Below, piece by piece: positions 63,716 to 64,000 of a stretch of 64,000 bases of DNA (its first letter is position 1; each line of letters opens with the position of its first letter). A model generated the notes under the pieces. That model was not told the origin of the DNA, searched no databases, and worked only from the letters and a program-made list of their open reading frames with translations. A program made the position numbers and the translations under genes. Source of the stretch: Angomonas deanei (lineage: Eukaryota; Euglenozoa; Kinetoplastea; Trypanosomatida; Trypanosomatidae). The stretch is taken from assembly GCA_903995115.1 (NCBI GenBank), contig LR877161.1, forward strand, positions 249,501 through 313,500, given 5' to 3'.

Positions 63716-64000
63716 TCACTCCGCATACCACGCGGTGGGCCCTAACCCCTCTCCTAAAAAAGATCCAACCAGCTCCATCGCTGGTCCATGAGGAGGATGA
63801 TGATCATCGGAAGTCATTTCACTATCTTTTCCGCGTACAATACAGTTTAAAATACGAACGGTCACTTCTTCTCCGATTTGATAATAATTCCGATTCTTCT
63901 TTGTCGTTTCGTCCTCTTTATTATTTGTCGTTTTGGTTTGTTTTCCTCGTTTCGTCGTTGTTGTTTTGCTTTCTTCATTATTATTATTATTATTCTGTTG
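63716..64000 (-). CDS. RNA polymerase III subunit Rpc25/RPC8, C-terminal part
   Basis: Cut by the right edge. The visible C-terminus, after an Asn run and Lys/Thr-rich insert, reads YYQIGEEVTVRILNCIVRG, then AMELVGSFLGEGLGPTAWYA and stops (TGA, 63716-63718). The IGE(E)-(V/I)-x-(V/F)-R-(I/V) strand and the closing (L/I)-(V/I)-GS-x(2-5)-GLG-x-x-(S/A)-W match the end of Rpc25/RPC8, the Rpb7-like stalk subunit of RNA polymerase III. It forms a stalk with Rpc17 and helps initiation. The insert between the S1-type strands is unusually charged. Confidence is limited by the short visible part. Confidence 0.7.
   Translation of the reverse strand, partial: QQNNNNNNEESKTTTTKRGKQTKTTNNKEDETTKKNRNYYQIGEEVTVRILNCIVRGKDSEMTSDDHHPPHGPAMELVGSFLGEGLGPTAWYAE

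Noticed and set aside
1-64000. A stop-reassigned genetic code
   Set aside because: Long genes end cleanly at TAA, TAG or TGA, and the breaks are frame changes, not in-frame stops.
1-64000. Retroelements, DNA transposons, virus-derived genes or CRISPR arrays
   Set aside because: No reverse transcriptase, transposase, integrase, capsid-like sequence, terminal repeats or spaced repeats were recognised.

Overview
The window looks like nuclear DNA of a kinetoplastid protist (trypanosomatid or bodonid relative). The case rests on four things: intron-less genes packed in long same-strand runs that reverse only at tRNA-bearing strand-switch points; pyrimidine tracts followed by AG upstream of start codons, as expected for spliced-leader trans-splicing; surface leucine-rich-repeat proteins of the promastigote surface antigen (PSA/GP46) type; and kinetoplastid-style families (ENT nucleoside transporters, nodulin-like MFS carriers, tandem eEF1B-gamma). 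The species was not identified. Many proteins carry long asparagine runs encoded by AAT microsatellites.

Layout. From 1 to about 35.7 kb every protein gene is on the minus strand. Going up in coordinate: start of an Rqc2/NEMF gene (cut by the window edge), SepSecS, a probable beta-propeller protein, an eEF1B-gamma array (two full copies, one GST-only copy, fossil 3' ends), a PAM2-motif Asn-rich protein, a giant VPS13-like lipid-transfer protein of about 14.3 kb, a PUB-domain protein, tRNA-His, a small coiled-coil protein, an Erg28-like membrane protein, an ENT transporter, a possible BAR-type protein, a signal-anchored conserved protein and a UEV-RING protein. At 35.7-36.4 kb transcription diverges around tRNA-Glu and tRNA-Arg. 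From 36.4 to 44.5 kb the plus strand carries four PSA-like LRR genes, one of them a large receptor-like protein with CxxC repeats and a membrane segment, then an alpha/beta hydrolase. The strands converge at 44.5-45.1 kb around tRNA-Val. From 45.1 to 64 kb the minus strand carries a CDC50/LEM3 flippase subunit, an unknown Asn-rich protein, three tandem MFS transporters, a coiled-coil protein, a PDAT-type acyltransferase, an Asn-rich protein, a VAP/MSP protein and the C-terminus of RNA polymerase III subunit Rpc25.

Themes. Several genes concern membranes and lipids: VPS13, VAP, CDC50, PDAT, the Erg28-like protein, and several transporters. Others concern translation and its quality control: Rqc2, SepSecS, eEF1B-gamma and the PAM2 protein. 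These are neighbours, not operons in the bacterial sense, because kinetoplastid run-on transcription does not imply shared function.

Reading frames. About 19 single-step frame changes interrupt otherwise convincing genes, mostly at homopolymers or AAT arrays and with both signs (extra and missing bases). Assembly or sequencing indels are the simplest explanation for most; real decay is possible for SepSecS and the third MFS gene. I saw no retroelement, virus-derived element, CRISPR array or intron.
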